DNA from: Trema orientale
Taxonomy: Eukaryota > Streptophyta > Magnoliopsida > Rosales > Cannabaceae
Assembly: GCA_002914845.1 (NCBI GenBank)
Contig: JXTC01000029.1
Coordinates: 1,380,624 to 1,444,623 of the forward strand
DNA length: 64,000 nucleotides
Reading direction: 5' to 3'
In this document: one piece after another, positions 1-12,631 of the stretch
Position numbering within the stretch: position 1 is the first letter of the stretch
How the letters are laid out: every line of letters starts with the position of its first letter
Position numbers and translations under genes: made by a program
Notes under the pieces: model-generated
Databases searched by the model: none
What the model was told of the DNA's origin: nothing
What the model saw: only the letters and a program-made list of their open reading frames with translations

Positions 1-846
1 TTATGAAATAAAATTTTTATGAATTAGAAAAATTATTTCTCTCCATTTTATCCGAAAATGCAAGGAAGTTGTTAAAATATGACCACGGATTAAAAGAAAT
101 TTACGGTAGAAAAAGAGATTAGAAAATGTCAAAGGATATCGGCCTAGAGAATTTTTGTGAAAAATTTTGGACAAAAATGCACTGGTATTCTCGGGTTCTA
201 CACTATGCTCGAGATTTTGAAACATAGCAATATTAGTGCATATGAATATAATGAAAGTCCAACGTAAGGTAACAAGATGCACTTGCGGATTACTCCTCAG
301 TGGAGTCGCCTTTTAATGTTCGGGATCGGACCTTTTAACGTCAGACTCCCAAACCACACTGCAAAGTAAATTAACCACACCCCGCACGTTCAACGATTTC
401 TACTATTAAGTAAGGGCTTTGTACACCACTACCCCCATACATTTTTTGTCCAACCTCTATGTCTATCTCCGCAAGCTCTACTAGAAACCCAATGGCCATA
501 AAAATGGACAGTAACTCCATAAAACCATTTGATCATCGTAATGTTCATATTTCATTATGAAACAATAAAGATAAAACTTACCTAAGAAAAAAAAAATATC
601 AAGAAAAAGTACTCCATTACATAAAAGTAGCATCAAGTAATGATTTGGAATTTACATCCCACACAAGTAGCCTTAGCGAAAAAAAGAGGAAAAACAAAAG
701 TAGTGCCAATTATTAAGTACATGGTCAAATATAGACTATGTTCTTGTCTGGGGTGTTTTCTCTGTTCTCAGACTAAAAGAAAAGGATTATACACAAGTTT
801 GATCCATGACAAAGTTCCATAAAGGCCTTCTACACCCGAGTTTAAT
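1..846. other. 3' flank of BI-1, no gene seen
   Basis: I see no coding exon, RNA gene or repeat pair here. Short open frames on both strands lack any family resemblance. The stretch just below the BI-1 stop codon is presumably its 3' UTR and terminator region. Confidence 0.5.
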
Positions 847-2947
847 CTAATCTCTTCTCTTCTTCTTCCTCTCATTCTTCTCGGATGCATTCTTTAACTG
901 CAAATAGAACATAAATTAATCAGCTGCTAATTAGAAGTGTTATATCTAGGAAGCAATAAAAGTAAGATAAAAGTAAACCATCATGAGATGAGAATTAGGA
1001 GAACTCACCATGATGATGAGAATTCGAACAAAGACGGCTATGAAGTCAGTGAAAAGGGTCAAGGCATGCTTGATATAATCCATATCACCCATGTGTGCCT
1101 TTTCAATGATGTCCTGAGTGTCCACTACCATGTAGCCCACAAACACCAAAAGCCCAAAATACAACTGCAAATACGTGAAGAAAAGGCATCAAAACAACTG
1201 CAAAAGAATTAATAATCTGACCACCAGAAATATTAGTCATTATAATCCCCTTACCTCAAACTTAAAAATAGCTGTGGATCCCCCAAAGAGAGAAGAAGCG
1301 AAGTGCAACCAGAGAAGCATGGACAAGCCAGAAGAAAGCAAGCCACCTAGGTAAAGGTACTCTCTGCGCCTTGCCAACATGGCCGCTGCTGAGAAACATG
1401 CAAACGCCAGTGCAGTTCCCACAAATGCACTAACAAGAATACTGAAACAAAGGGAATATGAAAAGTCAGAATCCTCTCACATCTACGTTTTGATTTTAAA
1501 CTACATCTGAATGCTACAAAACTAAGACGAATGTTAATCCAACAATTTTATGAACATTTCAATCGTATGCACAATACAGTCGGGAAAACTGAAAATCTCA
1601 AGTTCAACCATGACAAAAGTATAAAGAAAAATGTCAAAATGCAAATAAAGACACACACTACCTCAACTGCATCCAAAGTAAGAATGTCAAAACACACTTG
1701 CAAACACTAACAAGAAAAACCACATCCTACGTAAAATTTAATCTACTCAATACAAGGAATGACATACAGTAAATAACTCAAAGAAGTAAATTGATACAGT
1801 TATGGAAAAGACACAGTGAATAAAAGCCAAACCTAATAAACAAAGAAAGCCATAATTTGACAACCTAATAAATCCATATGGCTGGAATGATGTATTTGTA
1901 ATCCCAATCCACTTCGAAATATGGCCAACACAGTTAAATAGTCGAACAAACTGTAAATCTCAGGCCAACTTGAGAGACAAGTAGCTAATAATAAACAAAT
2001 ACCTTGGCTCAATCTGAACGGCCAGATCAATGAGAGGACCAACAGAAGCTCCTTCAAATACAGCAGCCGCCATCAATGTTGCGACCCTCTTTTGCTGCCC
2101 AAAAGAATGATAAAGATTTCAATAGAAAGAACGACTAAACAAACGAGAGTACTAAACAACACACACAACACACATAAAGCAAGTGAGACAAACCAAGAAC
2201 CATACCTCTTCATACGGAGGAGTGGAGAGCACCCAGATGATACATCCTACGCTGGCAAAAGTTGTAAGCAGGCCACCGATGTTCCAAAGAACATGAAGGT
2301 AAGCCCCAACAGTAGATGCTACCAGAGTGCAGCATAATGTGAGATAAACCTACATAATTAAGATACCAAACCCAGAAATTAGAACTTTGAACAATCCTAA
2401 TGGAATATCTTGCCACATACTTCAAACAAAAGAAGAGCAACATGAAAGCCCACAACAAACAGAATCCCAACCCAAAAATAAAGAAATCAAATCCTGCAAG
2501 CACCCGGAAAAGGAAACAAAATAATAAAACAAACAAATTAAACCAGAAACCAAACACAGCAAAAATCTTGGCAAAAGAACTCATAGATCTAAGGGCTCAT
2601 AAAATCAAGAGAATGCATGTTTTCGGTCAATTTCGAATAATTCTTTATTTTCCTTCGACTATAACATGTATTCGATCTATTTCAATTAAGGAAAAATGAA
2701 AAAAGTCAACGAAAACCCTAGCACTTCTCGGGGGGGAGAAAATGCAAATTCCTTCGTTTTTCCCTTCCAATATTTTCTTGGTAACCAAACAGAATCTAAA
2801 AGATCAGTCTCTCGAGAAAATTAGATTTACCTGTTTGAGATGAGCCTGGACGACCGGAGAGATCTGCCGGAAATTCTTGAGCGAATCGTAGCTCCATCGG
2901 TTCGCTGAACCAGTCTGGGAGTCGAAGAAAGATGCGAAAGCGTCCAT
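847..2947 (-). CDS. BI-1: Bax inhibitor-1 (BI-1), ER cell-death suppressor
   Basis: Six exons in transcript order: 2831-2947, 2206-2349, 2003-2094, 1255-1441, 1009-1164, 847-897. All introns are GT-AG and the joined frame is 747 nt (248 aa), the usual length of plant BI-1. The protein starts MDAFASFFDSQTG and carries the plant BI-1 signatures ARRREYLYLGGLLSSG (about residues 140-155) and GYMVVDTQDIIEKAH in exon 5. About seven hydrophobic segments cover residues 40-232, and exon 6 encodes a charged tail ending ERKKKRRD. In this family (TMBIM/LFG fold) the protein sits in the ER membrane, modulates calcium leak and suppresses programmed cell death; the basic tail is known to be needed for activity and binds calmodulin in Arabidopsis. 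The start is the only ATG giving the conserved N-terminus. No breaks were seen. Confidence 0.96.
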
Positions 2948-3748
2948 TTTTGATTTCGAGAGAGAAATCTATAAGAGAACTTTATGTGCGCGAGAGAGAG
3001 TGCGAGAGAGAGAGAGTCGAAATTCTTGAAAGGAAAACTCGAAGCGTTTGATTTTCTGGAAACTCTCGAGTCTATATATACATCTTTTGGTGTGTATTTA
3101 TCTGTTAGTTTCTAGGAAGTTTCTAGGTTGGATGGAATTACTATAATACCCTTCACTCTATATTGACGGCGATTATAAAATATATCACCCAACCTGATTT
3201 TTCTTCTTCTTCATTTTTTTTTTTTAATAATTAAATTCGTTGCTAATTGTCAAATACTACAATCGCTAGTACATACGTATGCGTTACTTACACATACAAC
3301 CTGCGTGAAATGTCATAAAATTTTCTGATGAAATTTGTTAATTTAGTTTGAAGCTACCAACTAAAATGATGAAGAGCACTTAATGTCATTAAGTCATCAC
3401 ACGGATGATTTAGCGGTAATGTATACTGTAAACTGTAAAGGCTCTGTGCTCATGGGTTTTGATAATTAAATGTGAATGTCTGCTTCATGTCAACTCAGTA
3501 TACGGTATAAACTTGGGATTTTACCATCAACTATCATTAATTTTCCAGTAACATTTGGTGAATTGGGGTGACATCTTTCTTTTTTGAGGCACAGGACTTA
3601 GAGTAAGGCCTTTAATAACAATGTTGTGTATGTCACATGAGGTCAATTGAGCTATACTATATATTTTCAAAAAATAAAAATAAAAAAACTGAGCTATACC
3701 ATACCTTCGTGGATTTTTAACTTTAACCCAAAAAAAAAAAAAAGTTAA
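2948..3748. other. 5' region of BI-1 and AT-rich intergenic DNA
   Basis: The BI-1 leader contains a GA/CT-rich stretch just above the ATG (about 2985-3020), and the TATA box is listed separately. Beyond that I see only AT-rich DNA with poly-T/poly-A runs and no gene. Confidence 0.5.
3073..3080 (-). promoter_or_regulatory. TATA box of BI-1
   Basis: The minus strand reads TATATATAG about 125 nt upstream of the BI-1 start codon. This is a suitable distance for a core promoter with a leader of about 90 nt. The assignment rests on position and motif only. Confidence 0.5.
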
Positions 3749-4290
3749 TGGCACAAATGATCCCTGAATTATCTAATCTGTGGCAATTTGGTCCTCAAAG
3801 TTTCAATTGTAGCAATAAAGTCCTTAAAATTTCTGATTTGTAGAAATTTGGTATTTACATTATCTAAATTACAACTTGCTATTAAATTTTTGACAAAAAA
3901 ATATTTTTTACGTGATGACATCTAAAAATATATTTAAAAAGTAATTTAGAAATTTCAAATATAAAATTTGAACAATCACAAAAAAATTCTCTAAATTTGT
4001 AGCTCCAATAATCCTAAAAGATGCAAATAATACATATATCATTCTCTCCAAATCTTTTTGTTCAACTTTAAATATACTTTCAAATATTACAAACTTTAAA
4101 TATACTTTCAAATATTACAATGTGCTTTCACGTGTGTTTTTTTATTAGAAATTTAATAAAAAAAATTTAATTTAAACAATTCAGAGATCAAACTGCTTCA
4201 AATCAAAAAATTCATGAATTTAGTTATTATAATTGAAACTTTGAGGATCAAATTGCTACAAATTAGATAGTTTTGGGACTATTTGTGCCA
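3749..4290. mobile_element. Foldback MITE-like element, copy 1
   Basis: The ends are inverted repeats: TGGCACAAATGATCCC at the left and GGGACTATTTGTGCCA at the right. The similarity extends about 70 bp inward (TTTGGTCCTCAAAGTTTCAAT against ATTGAAACTTTGAGG). It has no coding capacity, and a 26-bp tandem duplication lies at about 4067-4119. No target duplication could be matched. A related copy lies at 41274-41790. Confidence 0.6.
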
Positions 4291-5389
4291 GGAAAAAAAA
4301 GCACTTAATATCACAGAAGGGCAATTGAGGAAATTCGAGAAAGAGGTGTTCCGGAAAGATCGAGATAATTGGTCCCTAAGCTAGAGTAATTAAGAATTTA
4401 GGATATGAAATGGAGAAGATTTTTGGGTGGTTGACTCCGCTTAATGACGTCAACCAAAGCGACATCTTGGGATTTTTCTTTTTCTTCTTTTTCTTTTTTT
4501 TTTGTTTTTTTCCCTTACCATCTTGCGGTTTTCCTTTAGGTGGCATCGCTTTTCCACTAAGCAAGATATCTATATTACCCTATCGAGTTTCTAAGAATAA
4601 GAATTAAAAATAAAATAAAAAACTGCCGCTATTGAATGAACACAGGGAGTTACGTCTCATGTCCAATAAAATCTTGCCAAGTAAGCAACGTGACATGGTT
4701 AGCTCTTTAGATTGGTCTAGATTTAAGATAATACACAAAAACACAAGCACGATAAAGCCAAAATAATACTCTTGACTCAGCTCCATATATCCAACCCCTT
4801 CCCACGTAGAAAACTCCAACAACACTATTTAATAACTTGACATTGCCCGGTTCGGTTTTCCTTCATGACTTCTTAAATTTGTAAAGCTTTTTATCAAACC
4901 AAAGGGATAACACAAAAAAGAACACTTAAAAAACAGGTTCGAAATTCACTCAATAAAACATTCACATGAATGAAATTATGATATTATAATGCAAATAATT
5001 TTTCTAGTTGTTTCTGAGTAGATCTTGCTTCTATTTCTTGAGCTGAATTTGCTGTTCTAGACACTGGTCACTATTGCCTAGCAATGCTAGAAGATTCGAG
5101 TTAGAAACCAAAGGTGGGGATAATACTATATCATCATTAAATAAGGAGCAGTATATGTTACATCATGTTAAATAAATAACACCCGTGTCTGTACTCGATT
5201 TTGATTCATATGCATAAAATGGTAGCAAAATATACAATTTTCCAAAAGACTCATGAGAGAGTTAGACACAAGGCTGCCGTGGGATTTTTACACCAAAACA
5301 TATTAGAAATTGCCATGACAAAAATAAGAAAATTGGGGTCAACTGTAACTTACCAAGTATATTTATCATAACCCAATTCTGAAACCTTT
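4291..5389. other. Intergenic DNA 3' of CDC7, no gene seen
   Basis: It contains a T-rich run (about 4482-4515) and a TGACGTCA palindrome near 4445. No coding exon, RNA gene or transposon could be supported. The part next to 5390 should hold the CDC7 3' UTR. Confidence 0.5.
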
Positions 5390-8300
5390 TTAGGCTTTTA
5401 CTTGAGAAACCTTCACGGGTTTGAGGATGCTTTTACCACGTAAAGAGGGACTATTTTCCAAGTCCTGGCTCAAAACCTGCCTCTGCAGCCTCTGCTTTCT
5501 CAGGACTTCATGGCATGGAGCAAAAAACTCATGTTTGAGAGCTTCCTCTGCAGTTATTCTAAGTCTAGGATTGACTGTCAAGCATTTGTCCACGAGATCG
5601 AAGAGTGACTTAGGAATTTCCTTTAAGAAATCTGGTCTCTTTGAGACCATTTCACACCAATCCCATAGTTTGATAGATGGCAATGACTCGAACTTATATA
5701 GATCCTGAGACAAATGGACTCAGATTTAGTATCTAATATGTACTAAAATGGGTATATAGATGACAATAGTGATTGGAAAATACTTCTGGAAATGAAGATT
5801 CACGGTTGTGTAGCTTGGCGACTTCCCATAGATCTTCACTTCCTCTCAGCTTTGCTATATCCTTTATGTTCCTAAAAATGATGGTGACATGGTAAAAAAA
5901 AAGTGAGATTGAAAAATGCAAGTTACAGAGAGGTTTTGGATCAAAAGCAGGGACACTTACTGCTCCGGATCTCCAAAAAATGGCGTTCTCCCGATCATAA
6001 GGTAGAGTAAGGTGACCCCAGCCGACCAGATATCAACCTTGGGGCCTTGATAAGGAGATCTGAACAAAACCTGCAAGAGAAAAGACCTAAAGTTAGACTT
6101 CACCGGTCAAACCGCAAACTCAATTCTGGAAACTCTTGATGGATTATTTCATCAAAATATAAATAAATCCCACGGAAACAAGTTCCAAGTGATGGTATTT
6201 CGTTCCTAAAGTAGTTTGTGTTAATGTCATGTCTGCTTCTGATATTTAAAGATCCAGGAAATTTTACTGAGCTAATCTGTACCATACCTCTGGAGCCCGG
6301 AAGCCTTTGGTTCCAACACAATGACCTTCTTTCTTGTGTTTCCGATTCCCTAAAATAAAATTTGACTCAAGTAAGCTTGCTAGCTCAGTAAATCCACGTT
6401 GTCCAAATTACACAAGACATACCTCTGTTCATCAAGAGAGAACTACCAACACAATGTCTAGTTGAAACCAGAGGCATCGGCGTTAGATAAACAAGTGTGT
6501 TATCAATGTTTTGAGGAGGAGCCACGATTCTCTTTCTCATAGGAGATAGTACATTCGATGCATCATGATTTTGACCTTGCCTAGCTTCCTGAGCCAGGCT
6601 GATGAGCTCCTTCCTACCATGGCATGGCAATGGTTCCCTTATCCTTTCTGTTGAAGTAATGCCAGAGCCATCTGCACCTTGACTTTTGCTAACATTCCGG
6701 CTACGCAAATCATTATTACAAGTCTTAGTTTGATCCAAAGCCTTTCTTCTCAGGTTCTTCATATCTAACTTTGACTTGTAATCATTTGTAGTCTTGAGAC
6801 GAGCTGTTTCTGAAGATTTAGTATTTGGTAACTTCCTATCTTTGGTTTGAATAGAATTGGTGTTAGGAAGTTTGACATGATTGATGTGTGCATCACCACC
6901 TACCTTTGATTTGCCTGTGAAACATATAATTCATCTTCATTAATATCTTCGATTTGTTGATCACATATTTATGCAATAACATGACCAAGACATTTTAGAC
7001 GAAAAAAATAGCGCAATCATTGGACGCCTTTCTTCTGTTCTTTCATTGCAAAACGATACATGTCTGCGCATGGACATTCATTGAAAGGAAAGCAAGAAAG
7101 TTGATCAAAACAATTTTTAGAAATGAACATACTAAAGGTAACCTCTAAATAGCAACCACAAATGTAGTACTTTTAACTAATGTCATGACCCAACCAAGTA
7201 CCAGATATATGTTGCCTGAGATAAATATACTAGACTAAGAACCATTATCCAGTAAAATTTTATTTAAAAGCTTGGAGTTGAGATGAAAACTCACTGGTGT
7301 TTCCATACTTCTGATGTAAATCCTGCCAAAGACAGTAAAAATCACTTAACCAAACTAACAGATTGCTATATGTTTATGCAGGATTTAGAAAAAATCAGTA
7401 GGTCCAAACTAGAAGGGCATGAATAGCAGGGCAAATGTAACTAACCATAGCAAGGTTGAAATCGATCAGGTATCCTTTACTGGCCTTACGAGAGAAGAGG
7501 AAATTGCCGGGTTTGACATCCCTATGAATTACTCCCTGCCAACGCAGTAACAAGAGTTCTTAAGAACCTTATATTTTGCAGAAGAACTTGGATCCTCACA
7601 TATTATAACGCACAGAAACACTTATTACCTGCTTATGAAGACTCGAAAGTGCTCTGAACATGCAATAGCCATACCACCGAAGCTGAAAAACATCTAGTTC
7701 TTTCTTTAAAACCTGAAAGCAAAATTAAATTAAAAAATATGCGGAAAGAATAAAAAATGGAGAGAGAGTAATCAATAGAAATATAGAAGAATTACCTCAG
7801 GCCTATCATGTTCAACATGCTCTAAGACAAAACAATCAGAATCTCCGTTCTTGAAACAACCTTCGTATTTAATGACAAAGCTTTTACCCCTGTATCACAA
7901 GAAATCATTGGCGTGTAAAAATTCTGAACTTGCCTTATAAAGCGCAATGCTAAGTTTCTTAATATAAAGTATTACTACCCAAATCGCTCCAGCATTCTCA
8001 GCTCATTGGTGACATGATGCTTATGAGCATTAACATGAGGGCCTGCATAACAAAATAAAAATGCAAAAGGATATCAAGAAGTGTCTCATGATGAATACAG
8101 GTCAGATTGCAGTTTTATGGTGAGAATGCTATGGTACACGGACTTGAGTAGTAAAGCATAAGATTGAAAATTTCGTCTCACTTACACTTAATGGCAACAG
8201 TAGTTCCATCTTTCTTCCTCTTTGCCCGGTAAACAGTGCCATAACCGCCTGCATGTTTGGATGTTTTAAATAAATCAACTACAATTAACAGGTTGGAAAA

Positions 8301-10320
8301 GTTGGTGGTGGAAAATTCAATATATCTTCAGAACTTATATACCTGAGCCTTCTTCCTCTTCTACAACATAAGATTCAAAGCTTGGAAGTGCTTTTTGTTC
8401 GATTTGATCCTACAATGTAATCAACAATCATATAGTCTAGTCTTGTTTCGGGGAAATAAAAAAAACATAAGCAAATCCCAGACAATAGGATATCACGTAT
8501 GAACAAGTTCTGCGTAAGAAATAACGTTCAGGCAAAGCATACCTTTGGGGAAACAGAGTTAGAGCTTCTCTTTCTTTGTTTAATATGGGAATCACTATCA
8601 ATATTCTGCCCTAATTTCTGCCTCATGTCAATTACTTTGCGATTCCCATTAGACTGGTGCTTCTCTTTGAGGGCATCAATAGCCTTGTCCTGCTCTAAAG
8701 ACTTGCAAAGCTGTTTCCGTCTTGGGGATATTGCCTCAATAGCCTTCTCATGCTCTGATAACTTCTTCTGAGAAAGAAAGACCTTCGCAGCTGGAGGAAA
8801 GTCCCAGCTTTCCATATTTGTTTGTTCTTTAGCGGAGGATGGCATCGTATGTGCACAATTCACCTTTTCCTTTAGGCCACTTCCACACGGTATATTCAAA
8901 AGAACAGTGCTAAGTGGTATGAATACATTTTCCCTTTCTCCAATAATACTGCCAGAAGCCACTGACCTTTCTTCCTCTTGATCTCCCATAGTTCCTTCCT
9001 TTTCAGTGAGTCCAACACTTGTAGCTATAGAACTCTCATTGATATTCCCAACTTCAACCGTTAACATATTGCTCGCTTCAGTATTCTCCGGGCAAAATGT
9101 GACCATGTCCTTTGTTCTAAGTCCAACATTTTCCCCATCTGTAATAGCACCACTACACACTGCTAGCTTATCCAACATGCTTGTTGGCAGAGCTGGTTCC
9201 AGATTAGGTTCAAATGCCATTATTTCTTTGTTACCCTTCCTTTGCACAGATACACTTGTATCAGTTCCACCCTCTAAAAGTCCAATCTCCGTCAGTTGAC
9301 AAGCTTGTTGTCCAGCACCGGATATGCCGGACAAACTGTTTGCAAAAATAAACTCATTCACCATCTTTGACACGTCACGTGGTAACATATTTATACTCCG
9401 GCGGACATAGTCACTCACCTCGAAAGGTACCTGCGTGACTCATTTGTTTCAGCAGCTAACAACTAAATACTATTTTCCAAGTTTGCACATCATTCATGTA
9501 GACTCAGAAATCAAATGAAAGAAATATGTATTTTTTTTCCAAATAAGTCAAGAGCTTATCAAAATAGAAAAGCAATTTCTTTTTTATTCTTTCACATGGT
9601 ATACATCAAATCTCGAAACAACACGACACGAAACCAAACGAAAAGTAGACAAATTTGAAACTGAAACAAATAGAAATTGTAGATTACTCAGCTACTTTTG
9701 CAGCTAAATTCATCCAAAACAAACAAAAGCAAACTGCATAAGCTGTACCTTTGGAGAAGTATACTGGATTCGTAACGGGGCTCCGTTCTCTTCTTCAACT
9801 GGAATTGATTAATTACAACCAATTAGTGAAATCCCAAAACCAAAGAAAACTTCTATACAAACATACATAACATATAGATATAATTACCTTCTCCGAAATT
9901 CAAAATCAATCTTGTTTTCTCCGGCGGCGCAAATTCGCCGTCGGAAACCAGCCATTTCCGCTTCTTCAACCGGATTCCAGCTCCATCTGCATTACAGACT
10001 CCGGTCCCAATCTGTGGCGACGGTGGCCGCCAAAGCGCGTTGAGGAAATTCGAAATCGCGGCGGACTGAGCGAAAGCGATTGCGGCTACCGGAGAGGGCG
10101 TGACGAAGAGATCGCCGATTAAGGAGATCGGCGAGTTAGGGATCGAGCAGAGGTAGTGGACTAGCTCAGGCGAAGCCGGGAACAGTGTGCAGAGGGAAGC
10201 GAGTTCGGGAGGGCGAGCGGGGCGGCCGAGTCGTAAGAGCAAGGCGAGGAAGTGCCGAGCCTTGTGCGAGTCGGGGCCGGTGGTGGTGCTCAGTTCTGAG
10301 TCGGCGGAGCGAGTTTCCAT
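5390..10320 (-). CDS. CDC7: CDC7-type serine/threonine protein kinase
   Basis: Fifteen exons in transcript order: 9888-10320, 9749-9798, 8543-9430, 8343-8409, 8186-8248, 7979-8042, 7796-7889, 7629-7712, 7446-7535, 7295-7322, 6423-6914, 6288-6349, 5961-6070, 5784-5871, 5390-5704; 2928 nt, 975 aa. Residues 1 to about 470 form a plant-type N-terminal extension. The kinase domain follows: glycine loop GSGGYGTVY (478-486), VAIK with Lys500, HRDVKPGN (585-592), DFN (606-608), and GTKGFRAPE (797-805). A 164-residue low-complexity insert (exon 11) separates DFN from APE. Long inserts at this place are typical of Cdc7, the kinase that phosphorylates MCM helicase subunits at replication origins together with Dbf4. 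DFN replaces DFG, but the metal-binding Asp is kept. An in-frame ATG at 10440 would add 40 residues; METRSADSE at 10320 was preferred because the upstream part lies over the E2F-like sites. Symbol assigned by family resemblance. Confidence 0.9.
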
Positions 10321-10394
10321 GGAGTTTTTGGATGAGAGAGAGATGGTGAGTAATGGAAAGGGAGGGTTTGGGCAGAGAATGTGGTTTTGTGGGG

Positions 10395-10466
10395 GGCGGG
10401 AAGAAGAGGCGCGAAAACGTGTCGCACGTGTGAGATTCAACTTTTACCACGTTCAGGTTTCGCGCC
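10395..10466 (-). promoter_or_regulatory. Cluster of E2F-like sites upstream of CDC7
   Basis: Two matches to the E2F consensus WTTSSCSS (TTTCGCGC at about 10458-10465 on the plus strand, and TTTCGCGC on the minus strand at about 10409-10416) and a weaker TTCCCGCC (10395-10402, minus) fall within 72 bp, 75-146 nt above the CDC7 start codon. E2F sites mark G1/S genes in plants, which fits a replication-initiation kinase. Binding is inferred from motif only. Confidence 0.55.
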
Positions 10467-10593
10467 ATTTTCTGTATTGCCCAACGAAAAAGCCTGGGAA
10501 AAGGATTGTTGTCGTTTCAGTAGGTGAATCGAGATAACCTTTTGCCCGTTAAATTTGCTATCGTTTGATATTAAACGACACCTCGTTTTCATT

Positions 10594-11325
10594 TAGGCTA
10601 TGTTTGGTAGAAAGAAAAAAAAAATGGGACGAAAGGAAAAGTTAAGAGGGAATAAAATGTGTGTCACTGAAATAAAAATATTTTTTCTTCATAATTATTT
10701 GGTATAATGAGAGGAAAGAAAATTAATTTGTTTAAAAATGACTATTTTACCCTCAATACAATGATTTTAAAAATTAGTATGTAAGGTTAATTTGGTAAAT
10801 TTATTTTTTGTGATTGGCTAAAGTTTTTTTCTTTCCACTTTTCTCTCCAATTTGGAGTGAAAAATTTTAGGGCTTATAGAAATATGACCAAATTTTGGGT
10901 CCAATTTAAATAAATATCTCTTTGTCAAATGTTATAGCAAAATGTCTGGTATATATGTTTATATACCAAGTGTAAAATTTTATATACTAAGTACAAAAAA
11001 TTATATACCCAGTACATTTCAGTACAGTAACTGAATTTGGTATATAAACATATCTACCAAATGTAAAAATATATATTTAGACATTTAGCTATAAAATTTA
11101 AAAAGTGGACATTTACTTAATCAAATTTAAAATATTGGGCATTCACCTAAATTTCTCAAAAATTTTTGCAAGCCCCACCTTTTTTTTTTCCCTCCCCTTT
11201 TCTCCTCTGTTTTCTCTTCCTCTCCATTTTCCTCCTTACCAAACAACCAATTTTTCTCGTTTCCTTTCCCTTTTCCCTCATATACTTTCATTCCTCTCCC
11301 TTTTCCCTTCAACCAAATATAGCCT
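10594..11325. mobile_element. Non-coding MITE-like element with a nested foldback
   Basis: The outer ends are near-inverted repeats, AGGCTATGTTTGGTAG at the left and CAACCAAATATAGCC at the right, flanking GGAAAG/CTTTCC-rich DNA typical of plant hAT-type MITEs. A second foldback lies inside at about 10865-11160, with arms containing GGTATATATGTTTATATACC-like sequence. There is no coding capacity. No clean target duplication was found. Confidence 0.45.
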
Positions 11326-11732
11326 TACCTTTGACAATCTGAGGTCCGTAACTTGCATAATATTCTAGATTTGGTACTCAAACTATATTAAATTTAGTTT
11401 TTGTCCTAGTTTCAACAATACTGGGGCCAAAACCGGGACGAAATAAAATAATTTGAGTGTGGTAGAATCTGACATGTAAAAACAAAAGTTATTGACCTAA
11501 ACTGCCACAAAATGTAGTTCATGTGCCAAGTCGGACATTCTAAAAATCACAAACTAAAATAGAATTCAAGTTCTTTTTTCATAAACTAAAAAACTAGCAA
11601 ATATTATCATTTATTGTGCACTATTGTTCAATTTAAAAACAACATATCGTTTTATCGTTTAAAATATATGCAATCGTTTAATAAAAAACAGTAAAGTTTG
11701 AAGTCGTTAAATTACTGATATGTAGCTTNCTT
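11326..11732. other. AT-rich intergenic DNA, no gene seen
   Basis: No coding exon or clear repeat. One undetermined base (N) lies at about 11729. Confidence 0.5.
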
Positions 11733-12116
11733 AGAAAATGTTTGGTGAGAGGGTATGAACATGTGAAGAAATTACAAAAGTACAATACCTAAAAAAGAAA
11801 GTGGGAGAGGAAGGACTAACACTATTCTCATAGTGTTTGGTATGAGAGAACACCAAAATCATATTCTCTTGTTTGGTATAACATGTAATATAAACAAAAT
11901 AGAGCTTTATTTGTATAATAACTATTCCACCACTTGAGTCCACCCCCACAACCCAAAGCCATCTACTCCTAGTCCACCCCCCACAACCCAAAGCCATCTA
12001 CTCCTAGTCCACCCCCCACAACCCATATCCATCTACCCCTCCATAACCCATATCCATCTAGTAATTCACCCACTATTCTCCTTTACACTTCTCCTACCAA
12101 ACACGTCTCCCACTTA
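11733..12116. mobile_element. MITE-like element with TGTTTGGT ends
   Basis: The left end (AAATGTTTGGTGAGAGG) and the right end (CTCCTACCAAACACGTC) are imperfect inverted repeats. This resembles the ends at 10594 and 33678, so it may be the same broad class of short non-autonomous hAT-like elements. Its interior holds the minisatellite at 11935. Confidence 0.4.
11935..12056. repeat. About 35-bp minisatellite, three to four copies
   Basis: Repeated units of the form GTCCACCCCCCACAACCCAA followed by AGCCATCTACTCCTA occur three times in tandem, with a fourth shortened copy (CCATAACCCATATCCATCTA). The C-rich composition stands out against AT-rich neighbours. Confidence 0.8.
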
Positions 12117-12631
12117 CGAAAATGACAATTAGTTTTTTGGATATACAATAAGAAACTTCAAATCCTCAAACTAAATGTTTCTTACCCAACAGCTGCTAAT
12201 TTTAGTAAGAAAAATAACGGCGTTCATTCTTCAGAATGTCAAGTTGTTTTGACTACAAACGACATGACACATTAGGATTTTAAGTCCGTTCTCGTTAATA
12301 TTCTAAAACGACACTCATTCTTACCTTTTTTGGCCAAGAACATGTCGTTAAATGGTAAATGACATGTCGTTTATAAAAAGTTATTGCTACTTGTAGACTG
12401 CATTTAGACATCAGTAATGTCTCCCGAGCAACAAAATTACCAAAAATAGAAAATCATAATCTATAAAGCGACAGATAAATAAAATTTTGCAAGGATTATA
12501 AATATACAGAGAAGGTAAGCGAGCAAACTTCCCATTCCAACAGAGAATGTAAGAAAGTTTATACAAATAATTCAACAAATTAAAAAAAAAATAAAAAAAA
12601 AAAATTGTCTCCCAAGGACTTGAACATAATT
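12117..12631. other. 3' flank of the VAP gene, no gene seen
   Basis: AT-rich DNA with an A-rich run near 12580-12605. The region next to 12632 should hold the VAP 3' UTR. Confidence 0.5.

Noticed and set aside
4376-4607. Open frames with poly-Lys or poly-Phe on opposite strands
   Set aside because: They come from a T-rich tract.
8499-9299. Plus-strand frames within CDC7 exon 3
   Set aside because: Shadows of the real exon on the minus strand.
10321-10440. Longer CDC7 N-terminus from an upstream in-frame ATG
   Set aside because: It would add 40 residues that overlap promoter-like E2F sites and are not typical of the family. Not excluded.
11105-11368. Open frames over pyrimidine-rich DNA
   Set aside because: They lie in a non-coding MITE-like element and are low in complexity.
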